Source: a bacterium (lineage in GTDB: Bacteria; Armatimonadota; Zipacnadia; Zipacnadales; UBA11051). From it: 64,000 nt of DNA. The notes below the pieces were generated by a model that searched no databases, was not told the DNA's origin, and saw only the letters and a list, made by a program, of their open reading frames with translations. This document shows positions 61,042 to 64,000 of this stretch, piece by piece. The DNA is taken from assembly GCA_030604405.1 (NCBI GenBank), contig JAUVVY010000018.1:26625-90624 (forward strand), in the 5' to 3' direction. Position 1 is the stretch's first letter. Every line of letters starts with the position of its first letter. Position numbers and translations under genes: made by a program.

Positions 61042-62454
61042 TCACTCTCGCCAGCGCCGGTAGATTACAACGCCGAGTATGACCGGTAACAATAACAGGC
61101 CATAAAGCGCAAGCCAGACCAGCAATACACCCATCTTTTTCGCTGAGCTGAGAAAGCTTCCCCACGCCGCGCCGATGCCCGTGGCTATCTCCGACGTCCT
61201 GGGGGCTTTCTCGATGATGGTGGCCGTGATAGTGGCCAGGGCCAGTTCGCGCTGCACCCCAAACACGCCATCTTGAGCCGGCCCCAGGTTGCTCCGGGCC
61301 TCCGCCAAGTCGGCCTCCGCTTGCTTTTTCTCCTTCTTTCCAGCCTGTTTGCGACGCTGCTGCAGGTTGTGTATCTGCTGCTTGGTCTGCGTAACTTCGC
61401 GTGCAGCGGTGACGTAGCCGTCCGTCAGGTCCTCGCCGTAGATCTCGCGGCGAGCCACATAGCCCAGGGCAGCCAGGGCCTTGAGCGTTCCTGCGACCTC
61501 GGCGGTCGGAACCTTGCCGGTGATTTCGGCGTGTCCGGGGTTCCCGGAACCGGGTGCGCAGGCCATCGTCGAACTCAGTACAAACCCCCCGTGCTCGTAG
61601 AAGGCCTGCTCGGCGGCGATCACGGCATCCTGCAGGTGCTTGACCCACACCTCGCAGGCCGCGTCGTAGGCCAGCTTGAGCCGTCGCGTCAGGCCATAAT
61701 TGCGCTCGGGCGGCCCCGGCTTCATCCCGGTAGTGTCCAGCGCGTCCGGCGGAAGCTGCTTGAGCCACTTGCCATGCCCATCTGCGTAGCCCACGTTCAT
61801 GCCCCCGTTGTGTCGGTACGCAGGCTGACCGTTCTCGGCCTCGTAGATAATGATAGTCTCGGCCAGGTTGTCAATGTCTTCCAGTTTCACGCCGCTGTAG
61901 CGCCGCACCATCGCGTAGCTGTCCATCTGAGCCGTGCTATGGTGAGGACAGTTGAAGATCTGCTCGTTCTTTGTGTAGGGCTGCAGGTCGTCCACCCACG
62001 TCAGTGCGTTGGGCAGGCGGCCGTCATAGTCCTCGGCGAACATCCCCATGCCGAGCATTATCTGCTTGACATTGGAAAGACAATTGCTCTGTCGTGCCTT
62101 CTCGCGGCTCCTGGCGAACGTGGGGAACACAATCGCACCAACTACAGCAACCACGGCAACGGCAGCAACCAACTCCACAAGCCGCATCGTACGTACCGGT
62201 CTTTTGTGCTTTTCCCGTTCACTCTCTTGAGCTGACATTTCATTCACTCTCCCCATCACAGAGTCTGAAATGTCTGCCTGGCGGCCCGTCAGCGTCCGGG
62301 TGAAGATTTCCTGGTCGGCAATGATCTGCTCAAGCCACTGCCGGCAGGCGGGGCATTCTTTGAGGTGCGCCTCGACGGCTCTGCGTTCGGCGCGAGTGCA
62401 CTCACCGTCCGCATAGGCAGATATCGGCTCCTGCCACTGCTCGCAGCTAGCCAC
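61042..62454 (-). CDS. anti-sigma factor fused to a pseudopilin (H-X9-DG) module and DUF4349
   Basis: 470 residues from a GTG with GGAGG 8 nt upstream. An in-frame ATG five codons earlier is less likely, because zf-HC2 proteins start just before SCEQWQEPISAYADGE. Domain order: zf-HC2 finger (AHLKECPACRQWL, HxxxCxxC) at ~15-45; a pilin-like helix (LVELVAAVAVVAVVGAIVFP) at ~88-110 with SREKARQSNCLSNVKQ; and an H-X9-DG motif (RHNGGMNVGYADGH) near 215. A DUF4349-like region (YGEDLTDGYVTAAREV, coiled coil, LALATITATIIE) spans ~265-430, followed by a final transmembrane helix. The start overlaps the sigma stop by 8 nt. Confidence 0.85.
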   Translation of the reverse strand: MASCEQWQEPISAYADGECTRAERRAVEAHLKECPACRQWLEQIIADQEIFTRTLTGRQADISDSVMGRVNEMSAQESEREKHKRPVRTMRLVELVAAVAVVAVVGAIVFPTFARSREKARQSNCLSNVKQIMLGMGMFAEDYDGRLPNALTWVDDLQPYTKNEQIFNCPHHSTAQMDSYAMVRRYSGVKLEDIDNLAETIIIYEAENGQPAYRHNGGMNVGYADGHGKWLKQLPPDALDTTGMKPGPPERNYGLTRRLKLAYDAACEVWVKHLQDAVIAAEQAFYEHGGFVLSSTMACAPGSGNPGHAEITGKVPTAEVAGTLKALAALGYVARREIYGEDLTDGYVTAAREVTQTKQQIHNLQQRRKQAGKKEKKQAEADLAEARSNLGPAQDGVFGVQRELALATITATIIEKAPRTSEIATGIGAAWGSFLSSAKKMGVLLVWLALYGLLLLPVILGVVIYRRWRE

Positions 62455-62983
62455 TTGCCACACCTCCATCGCCCGCCAGCGCTGCCCGCAAAGCCTGCTT
62501 CGCCCTGAAGCAGCGCACTCTTACGTTGTTAACCGTTATTCCAAGCATCTGCGCGATCTCTTTGTAGTCCATCTCCAGAAGATACCTGGCGGCCAGTAGC
62601 TCACGGTGTTCCAGATCCAGCGTGTTGAGAACTGACCTCATCTCTACGCTATCGTCGGCCGGCGCACTCGGCTCAGGCACACCATTGCCTTGCAGCGATG
62701 CGGCCGGCGGCGGGCGCCGAGATAGATGCTTGCGGCACACATTCCGCAGGATGCCGTACAGCCACGCCCGAAACGCCGCCGGATGCTTGAGGCCGGCCAG
62801 CGACCGGTAGGCTTGCAGAAACGCTTCTTGAGCCAGGTCTTGTGCGGTCTCGAAATCCCCGCACAGATGCAGCGCCATGGCGACCGCCTGCCCCTGGTAG
62901 GCGTTCACCAGTTCAGCGTAGGCGTCATTGTCGCCCTTGAGCACCCGCCTGACCATCTGAGCGTCCCTTCGTGAAATTGGCAT
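62447..62983 (-). CDS. ECF-type RNA polymerase sigma factor
   Basis: 178 residues. Region 2 is recognisable (YAELVNAYQGQAVAMALHLC, DFETAQDLAQEAFLQAYRSL, FRAWLYGILRNVCRKHL), and region 4 is LDLEHRELLAARYLLEMDYK, EIAQMLGITVNNVRVRCFRA. The ATG at 62983 opens MPISRRDAQMVRRVLKGD. A frame-extension of 15 codons upstream has no ribosome site, and the one used is also weak. Translationally coupled to the pseudopilin-bearing anti-sigma. Region 4 differs clearly from that of the sigma at 9245, so the two are not recent duplicates. Confidence 0.93.
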   Translation of the reverse strand: MPISRRDAQMVRRVLKGDNDAYAELVNAYQGQAVAMALHLCGDFETAQDLAQEAFLQAYRSLAGLKHPAAFRAWLYGILRNVCRKHLSRRPPPAASLQGNGVPEPSAPADDSVEMRSVLNTLDLEHRELLAARYLLEMDYKEIAQMLGITVNNVRVRCFRAKQALRAALAGDGGVASG

Positions 62984-63104
62984 CACTATCTCGCGATCAG
63001 TTTCTGCAGATCCGGAAAGTCCCGTCACCGGGGGCCGCCAGTGCAGACTTACCGTCTATGTAGTGCCTTGCGGCGGCCATTTCATTACAGCCTGCGCGAA
63101 AAAC

Positions 63105-63608
63105 TTACTCATCCAGCGTCCCCGACGGGAGCCTCTTAAGCCATTTGACATGCCCGTCGGCATAGCCCACGTTCATGCCGCCCAGGTGCCGGTACGCCGG
63201 CTGGCCGTATATGACCTCGTAAATCAGAATCGTCTCTGCGCGATCAGGTATGTCATCTAGTTTCGCGCCGCTCCACCGCCGCACCATCGCATAGCTGACC
63301 TGTTGGCGGGACCAGTCGCCCCGGCACTTCAATACTGCCTTGGTCTTGATGATGGGCTCTAGCTCCTCAACCCAGGTCTCAGCGTTGGGCAGGCGGCCGT
63401 CATGCTGCTCGGCAAACATTGCCATACCGAGCGCTATCTGCTCAATATTGCATTGGCAGTCGGCTTGCACTGCCTTCTGGTGCGCCCTCCAGAAGGGCGG
63501 CGCCAAGACCAGTAGCGCAGCCAGAAACACCAGCGCTACGGCCGCAACGAACCGTTGCCTGCATCCCGGCTTTATTCGCTGAGGCTTTTCGCCGTTGCCA
63601 GCAGACAT
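63105..63608 (-). CDS. pseudopilin-like protein (H-X9-DG) without a prepilin leader
   Basis: 167 residues: a hydrophobic helix (FVAAVALVFLAALLVLAPPF) followed by CNIEQIALGMAMFAEQHDG, LPNAETWVEELEPIIKT and the H-X9-DG motif RHLGGMNVGYADGHVKWL. The sequence tracks the pseudopilin part of the anti-sigma at 61042-62454 almost block by block (FAEDYDGRLPNALTWVDDL there). It has no GF cleavage site or Glu5, so it is probably not processed by prepilin peptidase. It lies 121 nt upstream of the sigma gene on the same strand, so it may belong to the operon. Confidence 0.78.
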   Translation of the reverse strand: MSAGNGEKPQRIKPGCRQRFVAAVALVFLAALLVLAPPFWRAHQKAVQADCQCNIEQIALGMAMFAEQHDGRLPNAETWVEELEPIIKTKAVLKCRGDWSRQQVSYAMVRRWSGAKLDDIPDRAETILIYEVIYGQPAYRHLGGMNVGYADGHVKWLKRLPSGTLDE

Positions 63609-63750
63609 CGTTCTTGCCCCTTGTTCTCATAGTGACTGCCAAGAGATTCGCCATTTCTTCGACCATCGCCTGCCAAATCTTGTACACAGTCGCTTCTGAA
63701 TACTACTAACCCGCTCGTCAGTCGGGTTGTTCCACCAAAGGGCAGCATGT

Positions 63751-64000
63751 GGGTGCGAGTTTGAATTGTCGGCAGCAGGAAGAAGTGGTACGCTCCTGAT
63801 GCAGGTGCTCTGGGCGGCAACGGCAGCCCTTACCCTAACCCTCTCTGACCTACGCCTTTGGCGTGGGTACCCCGGAGAGGGGAGAACGGCAACGACAAGA
63901 GCTCACAGGCTGGGCTTCGACAAGCTCAGCCCCTACGGGAAAGACGCTGCTGCTTTTTGGCATTGCTGCCGCAGTCGTCTAATAACTGCGGCGGGGTACA
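63751..64000. mobile_element. second copy (left end) of the 7442-type miniature element, cut by window edge
   Basis: 63751-63774 matches the 24-bp terminus at 7442-7465 at 22 of 24 positions. Inside, an AACCCTCTCTG...GGAGAGGGGAGAACGGCA block corresponds to 7490-7540, followed by a different palindrome (GGCTTCGACAAGCTCAGCCC). The matching right end is not reached before base 64000. No gene is seen from 63609 to 64000. Confidence 0.6.

Overview
The window is about 64 kb of GC-rich bacterial DNA with standard stop codons, frequent GTG and TTG starts placed 6-9 nt behind good Shine-Dalgarno sites, and sigma70-type promoters that often read TGC-TATAMT. Bacterial LeuS, MetG, Mfd, YebC, bS6, Ssb, Ddl, ComEC/ComEA, PilB and RicT-like genes are present, as are several pseudopilins of the H-X9-DG type whose N-termini end FPVFA. 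That pseudopilin type, together with GYF_2 proteins, a sulfatase, creatininase- and URO-D-family enzymes and ECF sigma factors, points to an environmental, probably Armatimonadota-like (or Planctomycetota-like) bacterium. This placement is an inference and is weak. No rRNA, CRISPR array, prophage or intact transposase was seen.

Layout. 0-3 kb, minus strand: a pseudopilin cut by the window edge, a DJ-1/PfpI protein and two zinc-ribbon/GYF_2 membrane proteins. 3.3-7.4 kb: a plus-strand run of sulfatase, creatininase-family amidohydrolase and two paralogous 4Fe-4S proteins. 7.4-9.2 kb: a miniature element, a candidate small RNA, tRNA-Leu(CAG), a VIT-family transporter and a second repeat element. 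9.2-13.1 kb: an ECF sigma factor, a probable membrane anti-sigma and two paralogous membrane-anchored proteins with GspG-like tails. 13.2-24.9 kb: the most striking region, five tandem secreted double beta-propeller paralogues plus the relic of a sixth, then a four-helix membrane protein and an Asp-box sialidase-like protein. 27-35 kb: YebC, a HEPN-like protein, a divergent PilB / half-size PilC pair, an ankyrin protein and three multi-pass membrane proteins. 35.9-43.8 kb: LeuS, ComEA, ComEC, RDD and SpoIIM. 43.8-45.6 kb: an AT-richer accessory patch with a GPR1/FUN34/YaaH transporter, a TA-flanked miniature element and an ankyrin pseudogene. 45.7-60.9 kb: housekeeping genes (bS6, Ssb, ROK kinase, Mfd, RicT-like, MetG), an HD-GYP-like sensor, a transglutaminase, Ddl and a URO-D-family protein. 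61-63.6 kb, minus strand: an ECF sigma factor, a fused anti-sigma/pseudopilin/DUF4349 protein and a lone pseudopilin-like protein.

Two themes go beyond routine annotation. First, envelope sensing and secretion: two ECF sigma operons, one coupled to an anti-sigma that carries a pseudopilin module, and the other lying directly upstream of the propeller array. Second, the intergenic DNA is dominated by miniature inverted-repeat elements of at least six kinds with no transposase in view. Several of them end within a few dozen bases of start codons (leuS, comEC, the HD-GYP gene, mfd).
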